From a virus: DNA of 24,103 bases. The stretch lies in IMG/VR virus record IMGVR_UViG_3300001796_000006, positions 1-24,103 of that record. One strand, 5' to 3'. A program made the translations under genes and the position numbers. A model generated the notes under the pieces. It did no database searches and was not told the origin of the DNA. It worked only from the letters and a program-made list of their open reading frames with translations. Position 1 is the stretch's first letter; every line of letters begins with the position of its first letter. Positions 1 to 6,664 of this stretch are shown piece after piece.

Positions 1-1
1 A

Positions 2-2092
2 GAGGCCGTCCTGCGGCGGCTAGAGGGCCTTGGGTGCGCGTATGCCGTCTACTCTACCCGCAAGCACGAGCCGATTAAGCCCCGCTTGCGCGTGCTCTTA
101 CCGCTTGACCGCACGATCACGGCGGACGAGTACGAACCTCTAGCACGTAAGCTCGGAGCCGTCATCGGCATAGAGCTGTGCGACCCGTCTACCTTTGAGG
201 CCTCGCGCCTCATGTACTGGCCTAGCTGCTGCAAAGACAGCCAATACGTTTACAAGTATGGCGACAAAGCCTTCGTCCACGTCAACGGCGTGCTCGCGAT
301 GTACGCTAACTGGCGTAACGTCGCCGAGTGGCCGCAGGTGCCCGGCGTGCAGCAGGCGCATGTCAAGCTAGCCGCCAAGCAGGGCAACCCTACCGACAAG
401 CCCGGCATCGTAGGCGCCTTCTGCAAGGCTTACGACGTCTACCGCGCTATGGACACCTTCCTGCCGGGCGTCTACACGCCCTGCGAGCAGCTGCCCGGGC
501 GTTACACTTTCGTCGGCGGCAGCACCACCGGCGGCGCGGTCATCTACGACGGCGGGGCTTTCCTCTTCTCGCATCACGCGACCGACCCGGCCAGCGGACG
601 CTTGGTCAACAGCTTTGACTTAGTGCGGCTGCACCGCTTCGGCGAGCAGGATGACGAGGCCGCGCCGGGCACGCCGACTAACCGTATGCCGTCTTTCACG
701 GCCATGTGCGAGCTTGCCGCGACCGACGCTGCCGTCGCTACCCTGCTTAACCAAGAGCGCTACGAGCAGGCCGCGGCGGAGTTCGCCGAAGCGCCAAGCG
801 ATACGGCGAACTGGATCAGCCGCCTAGCCGTAAGCGCGGCCACAGGCTTAGCCGCGAAGACCACAGACAACATCCTGATTATCCTTGAAAACGACCCCCT
901 GCTTAAAGGCAAGATCGCCTACGACGAGTTCGCCTGTCGGCGGGTAGTGCTTGGCCCGCTGCCCTGGGACAAGCGCGCCGAGCGCCGCCCGTGGCAGGAC
1001 GCCGATGACGCCGGCATGCGCCACTATCTAGAGAAGGCGTATCAGATCACCGGCGTAAACAAAGTCGCCGATGGGCTGTCTATCTGCGCCAATAAGAACG
1101 CCTTCGACGACGTGCAGCAGTACCTAAGACGCCTAGAGTGGGACGGAGTTAAGCGCCTTGACACTCTAATCATTGATTACCTCGGCGCGGCAGACCTGCC
1201 CTACACCCGCGCAGTGACGCGCAAGGCGTTCACCGCAGCCGTGGCCCGCGCGATGATGCCCGGGTGCAAGTTCGACACCATGACCATCCTTACCGGGCCG
1301 CAAGGGCTCGGCAAGACGTCGCTCCTTAAGAAGATGGGGCGCACGTGGTTCTCAGACAGCATTAAGACCTTCGAGGGCAAAGAAGCATCTGAGATGATTC
1401 AGGGCGTATGGCTGGTGGAATTAGGCGAGTTAGAGGCGTTTAATCGGTCTGAAATAGGCCGCATTAAACAGTTTTTAAGCCAGCAAGAAGACATCTTTCG
1501 CGCGGCTTACGGCCGGCACGTCGGCTGGTACCCGAGGCGCTGCGTGTTCTTTGGCACCAGCAACAACAGTGAGTACTTGCGCGACCGCACAGGCGGAAGA
1601 AGGTTCTGGCCGGTTGACGTGGGCCTGCAGCCGAGCCGGAAGAGCGTGTTTACCGATTTAGACGACGAGGTAGACCAACTGTGGGCGGAAGCCTATGTGC
1701 GCTGGCAGCTAGGAGAGCCGCTGTACCTAGCCGGAGAGCTTGAGCTGGCGGCTAAAGCCGAGCAGGAGGCGCATAGGGAGCGCAGCGCGCACGAAGGGCT
1801 TATACGTGACTTTGTGGAGCGAGAGGTACCTGAGGACTGGGTTAAGTGGCCACTGGAAAGGCGGCGCATGTTCTGGAACGGGGGCATCGTGAACGAGGTG
1901 GAAACGGCAGAGCGGACAAGAGTGTGTGCGTTAGAGGTATGGTGTGAAGCGTTAGGCGGCGATATGCGGGCGATTAGGTACAGTGATACAGCGGAAATTA
2001 ACAGCGTTATAGCGTCAATGGATGGGTGGAAGCGACAGAAGAACGGAGCGCGACATGGGTACTGCGGCCTACAGCGGGGGTTCGAGAAGTGA
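2..2092 (+). CDS. VirE-type phage primase/helicase, 5' end cut by window
   Basis: Probable replicative primase-helicase of the VirE (virulence-associated E) family, which initiates phage DNA replication in the cytoplasm. The frame is open from base 2, so the true start lies upstream; the TTG at 86 is internal and has no ribosome-binding site. 696 residues are visible. The N-terminal part (STRKHEPIKPRLRVLLPL, about residues 19-36, then LMYWPS near 70) looks like the primase-side domain found fused to VirE helicases. The P-loop GPQGLGKTS (bases 1295-1321, about residues 432-440) and the acidic GVWLVELGELEAF segment about 35 residues later are the Walker A and B regions; FFGTSNNSEYLRDRTGGRRFWP is split into the sensor motif FFGTSN and the family signature TGGRRFWP. 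It is followed by the GTTACATT repeat region, a usual place for an origin. Family assignment is confident; primase activity is inferred. Confidence 0.9.
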   Translation, partial: EAVLRRLEGLGCAYAVYSTRKHEPIKPRLRVLLPLDRTITADEYEPLARKLGAVIGIELCDPSTFEASRLMYWPSCCKDSQYVYKYGDKAFVHVNGVLAMYANWRNVAEWPQVPGVQQAHVKLAAKQGNPTDKPGIVGAFCKAYDVYRAMDTFLPGVYTPCEQLPGRYTFVGGSTTGGAVIYDGGAFLFSHHATDPASGRLVNSFDLVRLHRFGEQDDEAAPGTPTNRMPSFTAMCELAATDAAVATLLNQERYEQAAAEFAEAPSDTANWISRLAVSAATGLAAKTTDNILIILENDPLLKGKIAYDEFACRRVVLGPLPWDKRAERRPWQDADDAGMRHYLEKAYQITGVNKVADGLSICANKNAFDDVQQYLRRLEWDGVKRLDTLIIDYLGAADLPYTRAVTRKAFTAAVARAMMPGCKFDTMTILTGPQGLGKTSLLKKMGRTWFSDSIKTFEGKEASEMIQGVWLVELGELEAFNRSEIGRIKQFLSQQEDIFRAAYGRHVGWYPRRCVFFGTSNNSEYLRDRTGGRRFWPVDVGLQPSRKSVFTDLDDEVDQLWAEAYVRWQLGEPLYLAGELELAAKAEQEAHRERSAHEGLIRDFVEREVPEDWVKWPLERRRMFWNGGIVNEVETAERTRVCALEVWCEALGGDMRAIRYSDTAEINSVIASMDGWKRQKNGARHGYCGLQRGFEK

Positions 2093-2493
2093 GTTGCAGG
2101 GTTAATTCTCAGGCGTTACATTGTTACATTTACTTCGTGAAACTTTTGAAAAACAGAGGATTTAGGCGCTAAAGACTAATTCCCTACAAAGTAAAGGGTG
2201 TTACATTCAAGAGCAAAACTGTTACATCCAGAAATTAGGCGGTGTTACATTGATACATTGGTGTTACATTCAATGTAACGCCCTAAGAGCAAGGCGGGGT
2301 AAGCGTTTAAGGGCTGGTGTTACATTGTTACATTTACTCTTATAGAGTATAGAAAGAGAGAGAATAGAGAGAAGGGCAACACACCTGACCCGCCTAATCC
2401 GCCTACACGCGTATATATATAGAGACTCGATGTAACACATGTAACAATGTAACACCCGGCCTAAAACGGAGTTTTTGAGAGGGGCGAGGAGCG
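2093..2493. repeat. AT-rich intergenic region with about 13 GTTACATT iteron-like repeats
   Basis: No gene is supported in these 401 bases. GTTACATT or a one-base variant occurs in direct orientation at 2115, 2123, 2200, 2221, 2244, 2252, 2263, 2319 and 2327, and inverted at 2272-2279, 2429-2436, 2438-2445 and 2446-2453. Two tandem pairs (2115-2130 and 2319-2334) are both followed by TACT. The copies at 2263-2270 and 2272-2279 form a near-perfect palindrome around C2271. A purine-rich GA tract (about 2350-2376) and a TATATATA run (about 2411-2419) lie between the repeats. The region is much more AT-rich than its flanks. Repeats next to a replicative helicase suggest initiator-binding iterons and a replication origin; operator clusters for a repressor are the main alternative. 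Confidence 0.8.
2316..2456. repeat. 18-bp perfect inverted repeat bracketing a 105-base AT/GA-rich segment
   Basis: GGTGTTACATTGTTACAT at 2316-2333 is the exact reverse complement of ATGTAACAATGTAACACC at 2439-2456. The interval holds the GA-rich tract and the TATATATA run, features that unwind easily. The arms are made of the same octamer as the rest of the repeat region. The sequence shows the repeat directly; its role as a duplex-unwinding segment of an origin or as paired operator sites is inference. Confidence 0.7.
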
Positions 2494-2784
2494 ATGCGCG
2501 AGGCGCAAATCGAGAGCTACCTGCGAGACGAAATTAAGCGACTGGGCGGCCGCGCTTACAAGTTTGTCTCGCCCGGCCACCGCGGGGTGCCAGACCGGCT
2601 TGTATTGCTGCCGGGCGGGCATGTGGTGTTTGTCGAGCTTAAGGCCCCGGGCCGCACGTCCACAGCGCTGCAGGCCAAGCAACAACACGACATGCGCGCC
2701 TTAGGCTGCCGGGTCGAGGTTATCAGCACCAAGGCGGGGGTTGATGCGTTTGTGTCGTCGTGCAGGGAGGTGATGTCCGCATGA
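2494..2784 (+). CDS. VRR-NUC domain nuclease
   Basis: Small 96-residue VRR-NUC (PD-(D/E)XK-like) endonuclease, common in phage replication modules next to an SNF2-type helicase. Seen in the sequence: an N-terminal E-x3-YLRDE helix, the catalytic core with PDRLVLLPGG (about residues 33-42) and VVFVELKAPG (about 44-53) giving the D and E-x-K residues, then a Gln-rich helix QAKQQHDM. The whole protein is the single domain, which is the usual length for phage versions. The start is supported by a purine-rich GAGGGGCGAGGAG just upstream. Its stop overlaps the start of the next gene (ATGA at 2781-2784), so the two are probably translated together and may act as a nuclease-helicase pair in recombination or replication-fork processing. 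Substrate is unknown. Confidence 0.9.
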   Translation: MREAQIESYLRDEIKRLGGRAYKFVSPGHRGVPDRLVLLPGGHVVFVELKAPGRTSTALQAKQQHDMRALGCRVEVISTKAGVDAFVSSCREVMSA

Positions 2785-4159
2785 TGTTCACTCCCAGAGC
2801 CTATCAACGCTATGCAATTAACCGCGTGATCGCCGAAGATGCGTTAGGTCTGTTTTTGGACATGGGTTGAGCCTTGGCAAAACCGTTATCACGCTGACGG
2901 CCATCATGGACTTGAAGTACAACCGCTTCGCCATCAGCAAGGCGTTGGTGATAGCGCCTAAGCGCGTTGCGGAGTCCACGTGGACGCGAGAAGCCGAGCG
3001 ATGGGAGCACTTAAAGCTGCTGCGGGTAGTCCGCGTGCTGGGCACCGCGCAGCAGCGCTTGCGGGCCTTAAGCACACCGGCTGACGTTTACGTTTTGAAC
3101 CGCGAGAACGTGCCGTGGCTGGTAGATCACTACCGCAACGCTTGGCCGTTTGACATGGTGGTGGTGGACGAGCTGTCGAGTTTTAAGAATCACCAGGCGA
3201 AGCGGTTTAAGGCTCTGACGTGGGTGCGTAAGCACATTGCGCGCATCGTCGGGCTGACCGGCACACCGGCACCGAACGGGTTACTGGACTTGTGGGCGCA
3301 GCTGTACTTGCTTGACCAGGGCGAAAGGCTGGGCAAGAGCATCGGCGGCTTCCGCGAACGCTACTTCGAGCCAGACCAGCGTAGCCGCGACCAGATTTAC
3401 AGCTACGCGCCTAAGCCGGGTGCCGATGAGCGCATCCGCAGCCTCATCGGCGACATCTGCATCAGCATGCAGGCTAGCGACTATCTGGAGCTGCCGGAGT
3501 GCATATCTGTGCGGGTGCCGGTGCACCTTGACAGCCGAGCACAGGCGGCCTACGCCAACCTAGAGCGCGAGATGCTGCTGCAGGTAGGCGATCAGGTCAT
3601 CGACGCGGGCACGGCGGCCGTGCTGACTAACAAGCTGCTGCAGCTGTGTAACGGAGCCGTTTACGACGGGGAGCGCAATGTTGCTGAGATACATACAGCC
3701 AAGCTCGGGGCGTTCACGGAGCTAGTCGAAGGACTGAACGGGCAGCCTGCACTGGTCTTCTACGGCTTCCAGCATGACAAAGACCGCATACTTAAAGCCT
3801 TAGCAGGTACAGACCTGCGGGTGCGGGTGCTTGAGGGCGAAAAGGACGTCGATGCCTGGAACAGCCGGCAGGTAGACATTCTGCTTGCGCATCCGGCCAG
3901 CTGCGCGCACGGGCTGAACCTGCAGCAGGGCGGCAACCAAGTCATCTGGTTCGGGCTTAACTGGAGCCTAGAGCTGTACCAGCAGGCCAACAAGAGGCTA
4001 CACCGGCAGGGCCAGACAGAGCGAGTTATCGTGCATCACCTAATCGTCGAAGGCGGGATGGACGAAGACGTGATGGCCGCGCTTGAAGACAAACGCATTA
4101 CGCAAGACAGCTTGCTGCGGGCGCTGCGGGCGAGGATAGACAAAGCAAGGGGGAGTTAG
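2781..4159 (+). pseudogene. SNF2-type DNA helicase interrupted by a frameshift in Walker A
   Basis: A superfamily 2 helicase of the phage SNF2 type. Translation should start at ATG 2781 or 2784, behind a strong AGGGAGGTGAT. Frame one gives MMFTPRAYQRYAINRV...LFLDMG and hits TGA at 2868-2870. The remainder continues in the -1 frame to 4159 with LGKTVITLTAI, DELSSFKN (motif II, bases about 3167-3190), GLTGTPAPNG (motif III) and QANKRLHRQGQ (motif VI arginine motif). Removing five bases (TTGAG at 2867-2871, equivalently GTTGA at 2866-2870) restores DMGLGKT exactly, the normal motif for this family. No slippery heptamer is present at the break. About 457 residues would result if repaired. A TTG at 2867 could start the second frame but has no ribosome-binding site and would lose motif I. 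A broken gene or a sequencing error is most likely. Confidence 0.82.
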
Positions 4160-4188
4160 TCTATGCGGCTGCGAAAGGAGGGGCCTTT

Positions 4189-4335
4189 ATGGCAGAGCTT
4201 ATCGAGTGCGTGGGCTGCCGGTCGTTTATCAACGGCGAAATTGACGTGATCCGCGATGCCGGCAGCGGCGCGTACTGCCGCTTCTGCTGGACTGCGCTGG
4301 ACAGCGCGGTCGAGGACAAGCTTAGCTGCGGATGA
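4189..4335 (+). CDS. 48-residue zinc-ribbon-like protein
   Basis: Very short gene with two Cys pairs: ECVGC near the N-terminus and YCRFC about 20 residues later, a spacing typical of a small treble-clef or zinc-ribbon fold. The start ATG at 4189 is well supported by AAAGGAGG (about 4174-4181) eight bases upstream. It fills the gap between the helicase and the late regulator and is read in the same direction. Function cannot be named; small zinc-binding proteins in this position of phage genomes may be DNA- or protein-binding accessory factors. The Cys pattern and ribosome-binding site make it a likely real gene despite its length. Confidence 0.75.
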   Translation: MAELIECVGCRSFINGEIDVIRDAGSGAYCRFCWTALDSAVEDKLSCG

Positions 4336-4350
4336 GGAAGGATGTGCGCG

Positions 4351-4809
4351 ATGCGAGCGTTAGACGCCAGGCCATACAAGTATGTCGAGTGGAGGCTTTA
4401 TAACTATCACGCTTTACGGCGCCAAGCGCAGGAGAGCGATAGAATGCGCGAAGACATCCTGCATGCCAGCCGGGTCTCCATCGAGCCCGGCGGCAGGGGC
4501 AACAGCCGCCGCGCAGACCCTACAGCGCGGAAAGCTGCAGAGCTGGCCGCACTCGACAACCGGGCCGCGGATGCGCGGCTGTGGGTACAGGTAATCGAGT
4601 ACGTCATCGCCCGCTACGAGGGCACACCGAAGGGACGGCTGCTTGAGATGCAGTACTTCGAGGAGCTGGGCATGGAGCACATATGCAATAAACTCTTAAT
4701 CGGCCGCCCGACTTATTTCGCGTGGCGCAAAGAGTTGGTTCTCTGTACGGCACTGGCGGCTGCCGAGCTCCGACTCATTCAGGTCTGCAAAAACATGCAA
4801 AAAGTCTGA
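4351..4809 (+). CDS. RinA/ArpU-like late-transcription regulator
   Basis: Likely activator of late (packaging and structural) genes, of the RinA/ArpU group found just upstream of terS in Firmicutes phages. Seen: YVEWRLYNYH at the N-terminus, a helical middle, and a C-terminal sigma-region-4-like helix-turn-helix (LEMQYFEELGMEHICNKL then IGRPTYFAWRKELV). Length (152 residues from this start) is normal for the group. An ATG at 4342 is in frame, but GAGGAAGG at 4334-4341 abuts it; spacing of nine bases favours ATG 4351. The stop is at 4809, only three bases before the -35 box of the candidate late promoter, which fits a role in turning that promoter on. Family assignment rests on motif pattern and position. 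Confidence 0.78.
   Translation: MRALDARPYKYVEWRLYNYHALRRQAQESDRMREDILHASRVSIEPGGRGNSRRADPTARKAAELAALDNRAADARLWVQVIEYVIARYEGTPKGRLLEMQYFEELGMEHICNKLLIGRPTYFAWRKELVLCTALAAAELRLIQVCKNMQKV
4786..4803. promoter_or_regulatory. Phased TGCAAAAA direct repeats, candidate activator site
   Basis: TGCAAAAA occurs at 4786-4793 and again at 4796-4803, a 10-base period (one helical turn), flanked by GTCTG at 4783-4787 and 4804-4808. The pair ends nine bases before the -35 box of the candidate late promoter and lies inside the last codons of the regulator gene. Position and phasing suggest a binding site for that regulator or an A-rich UP element; the function is inferred. Confidence 0.45.
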
Positions 4810-4812
4810 GAC

Positions 4813-4840
4813 TTGACATGGGGTTTTACCGTGTTATACT
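4813..4840 (+). promoter_or_regulatory. Candidate late promoter upstream of terS
   Basis: TTGACA at 4813-4818 (perfect -35) and TATACT at 4835-4840 (five of six matches to -10) with a 16-base spacer. Transcription would start near 4847, about 70 bases before terS. It sits between the late regulator and the packaging genes, the expected place for the late-operon promoter. It is the best sigma-A-type promoter I see in the window. Confidence 0.75.
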
Positions 4841-4857
4841 GATAGCGTGGCAGAGTA

Positions 4858-4887
4858 TGAGCTGGCCCCTATCGGGGGGTCGGCTCA
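4858..4887 (+). promoter_or_regulatory. Leader hairpin between late promoter and terS
   Basis: TGAGCTGGCCCC (4858-4869) pairs with GGGGTCGGCTCA (4876-4887) in a 12-bp stem with two G-U pairs and a six-base loop TATCGG. It begins about 11 bases after the predicted transcription start. There is no T-run after it, so it is not a typical terminator; it may stabilise the late mRNA, act in attenuation or antitermination, or bind a regulator. Confidence 0.55.
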
Positions 4888-4916
4888 TTGCTTTACCCGC
4901 TAAGGAGGCGAGATTT

Positions 4917-5417
4917 ATGCGCAAGCTGACGCGAAAACAGGCCCGCTTCGTCGAGGAATACCTGGTAGATATGAACGGGACGCAGGCGGCGATTAGGGCG
5001 GGGTACTTGCCGCGGGCTGCTAACGAGCAGGCGTCTAAGATGCTAGCCAAAGGAAACGTACGCGCTCGCGTCGATGAGGCCTTGGCCGAGAGGTCGCGAC
5101 GCACCGGAATAACGGCTGACCGGGTGTTAAGAGAGCTGGCGCGCGTGGCCTTCGCCAATGCCGGCGACCTGGTGAACCTGCAGACCGCAGAAGTGCGGCC
5201 TGTTACAGCTGCTGACGATACGGCGGCCATATCGTCGGTGCGGATTAAGCAGGTGCCGACGCCAGAGGGCATGGGCGTGGAGCGCGAGATACGGCTAGCT
5301 GATAAGAACCGTGCGCTAGAGCTCCTGGGCAAGCACCTCGGTATGTTCGCGGACAAAGTGCGGTTCGAGGGAGCGCTGCCGGTGGTCATCACGGGTGACG
5401 GCAAGCTTGAAGACTAG
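4917..5417 (+). CDS. terS: Terminase small subunit
   Basis: DNA-recognition subunit of the packaging terminase; it binds the pac/cos region and hands the genome to the large subunit. The 166-residue protein opens with LTRKQARFVEEYLVDMNGTQAAIRAGY (quoted in two parts: LTRKQARFVEEYL, then NGTQAAIRAGY), the classic terminase_2 helix-turn-helix, followed by ASKMLAKGNVRARVDEAL and a C-terminal ADKNRALELLGKHLGMF oligomerisation helix. The start ATG 4917 has AAGGAGG at 4902-4908; the frame is open further upstream (ATG 4857) but that start has no ribosome-binding site and lies at the base of the leader hairpin. It is the first gene after the candidate late promoter and overlaps terL. Confidence 0.93.
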   Translation: MRKLTRKQARFVEEYLVDMNGTQAAIRAGYLPRAANEQASKMLAKGNVRARVDEALAERSRRTGITADRVLRELARVAFANAGDLVNLQTAEVRPVTAADDTAAISSVRIKQVPTPEGMGVEREIRLADKNRALELLGKHLGMFADKVRFEGALPVVITGDGKLED

Positions 5418-6651
5418 CGTGCACCTGCCCGATATCGTGGGCAAGGGGTATAAAGACTTCTGGGAGTTCAAAGGCCGCTATCGCGTCGTCAAAGGCTCGC
5501 GTGCGTCAAAGAAGAGCAAGACCACCGCGCTTAACATCATCGTGTCGATGATGAAGTACCCGGCCGCGAACACGCTGGTGGTGCGAAAGGTCTTCGGCAC
5601 GCTGAAGGATTCTTGCTACACGGAGCTCCGCTGGGCGATAAACCGCCTAGGTGTGGCTGACTACTGGAGGTGCCGTGAGTCGCCGCTAGACATGACATAT
5701 CTGCCGACAGGCCAGAAGATTTACTTTCGCGGCCTAGACGATTCGCAAAAGATATCGTCCATCACTGTTGGGGTCGGCGCGCTCTGCTTTTTGTGGATTG
5801 AAGAAGCCTACGAGATAAGCAGCGAATCGGATTTTGACATGATCGACGAGGCCATTCGCGGGTACGTCGAGCCGCCGCTCTACAAGCAGATTACGCTGAC
5901 CTTTAACCCGTGGAATGAACGTCACTGGCTGAAGAAGCGTTTTTTTGATGCCCCTCCCAACTCAGAAATACTGGCGAAGACCACGAATTACTTGTGCAAT
6001 GAGTTTCTGGACTCTGCTGACCGTAAAATGTTTGACACCATGCGGGTCACGAATCCACGGCGTTACAAGGTCGCAGGTCTCGGTGACTGGGGAATCGCAG
6101 AAGGGCTGATATACGAGAACTGGGAAGAACGCGCTTTCGATCTCAACGAGATAAAGCGGATTCCTGAAATCAAAGCTGTGTTCGGGTTAGACTTCGGGTA
6201 CACCAATGACCCGTCGGCGTTGTTTGCGGGGCTGCTCGACACCGGCGCTAAAACGCTTTACGTGTTTGACGAGTTGTACGAGAAGGCCCTGACCAATAAG
6301 CAGATTTTCGAGCGAGTGCGGGCTAAAGGTTATGCCAAAGAACGCATTAGGGCGGACTCTGCCGAGCCTAAGAGCATCGACGAGCTGCGCGAGATGGGGC
6401 TTCAGGGCATACGCGCAGCGCGCAAGGGCCGCGACAGCGTGAATAACGGCATCCAGTTCATCCAGGGCTACAAGCTCATCGTGCACCCGCGCTGCGCGAG
6501 CTTCATCACGGAGATAAGCAACTACACTTGGGACAGGAATGCTTTCGGCGAAAAGCTCAACGTGCCGATAGACGACTTCAACCACCTCATGGACGCCATG
6601 CGCTACGCGGTGGAAGACCATATTGTCGGGGACATCTTTAGCTTCAGGTAG
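5395..6651 (+). CDS. terL: Terminase large subunit (PBSX type)
   Basis: ATPase-nuclease that pumps DNA into the prohead and cuts it. Of the 418 residues, VVKGSRASKKSKTTAL (about 31-46) is the ATP-binding loop, in which Lys replaces the usual Gly before the catalytic Lys, a variant I associate with PBSX-type terminases. LCFLWIEEAYE (about 130-140) is Walker B with the catalytic Glu pair. The RNase-H-like nuclease has FGLDFGYTNDPS (Asp266), IRADSAEPKS (Asp321) and HLMDAMRYA (Asp400), the three metal-binding acids. The start is uncertain: GTG 5395 overlaps terS by 23 bases, and GTG 5419 lies one base after the terS stop; neither has a clear ribosome-binding site, so coupling to terS translation is likely. 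Confidence 0.95.
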   Translation: MTASLKTSVHLPDIVGKGYKDFWEFKGRYRVVKGSRASKKSKTTALNIIVSMMKYPAANTLVVRKVFGTLKDSCYTELRWAINRLGVADYWRCRESPLDMTYLPTGQKIYFRGLDDSQKISSITVGVGALCFLWIEEAYEISSESDFDMIDEAIRGYVEPPLYKQITLTFNPWNERHWLKKRFFDAPPNSEILAKTTNYLCNEFLDSADRKMFDTMRVTNPRRYKVAGLGDWGIAEGLIYENWEERAFDLNEIKRIPEIKAVFGLDFGYTNDPSALFAGLLDTGAKTLYVFDELYEKALTNKQIFERVRAKGYAKERIRADSAEPKSIDELREMGLQGIRAARKGRDSVNNGIQFIQGYKLIVHPRCASFITEISNYTWDRNAFGEKLNVPIDDFNHLMDAMRYAVEDHIVGDIFSFR

Positions 6652-6664
6652 GGGGCGTGTGCGA

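Noticed and set aside
86-2092. TTG 86 as start of the VirE-type gene
   Set aside because: The frame is open to base 2 and upstream codons (ending YSTRKHEPIKPRLRV) continue the conserved N-terminal domain; the gene simply enters from outside the window.
2325-2353. Promoter TTGTTA...TATAGA (17-base spacer) in the repeat region
   Set aside because: Both boxes have only four matches and the -35 is part of the repeat octamer; too weak to call.
2270-2455. Reverse-strand reading frame of 61 codons in the repeat region
   Set aside because: It is made mostly of the repeats read backwards, has no ribosome-binding site and no domain-like pattern.
2093-2493. CRISPR array in the repeat-rich gap
   Set aside because: Repeats are only 8 bases, irregularly spaced and in both orientations; no repeat-spacer pattern.
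2866-2871. Programmed -1 frameshift in the SNF2-type gene
   Set aside because: No X_XXY_YYZ heptamer in phase at GGT TGA and the slip product would have an abnormal P-loop; a five-base insertion explains the break better.
4826-5404. Long reverse-strand frame opposite terS
   Set aside because: Ser/Arg/Ala-rich composition, lies exactly opposite a conserved gene; a frame shadow of GC-rich DNA.
5428-5523. Degenerate ATP-binding loop in terL as a sign of inactivity
   Set aside because: Lys in place of the usual Gly (RASKKSKT) is, to my knowledge, normal in PBSX-type terminases, and Walker B and nuclease acids are intact.
6187-6621. Reverse-strand 144-codon frame opposite terL
   Set aside because: Overlaps the conserved nuclease domain; no start signal and no family resemblance.
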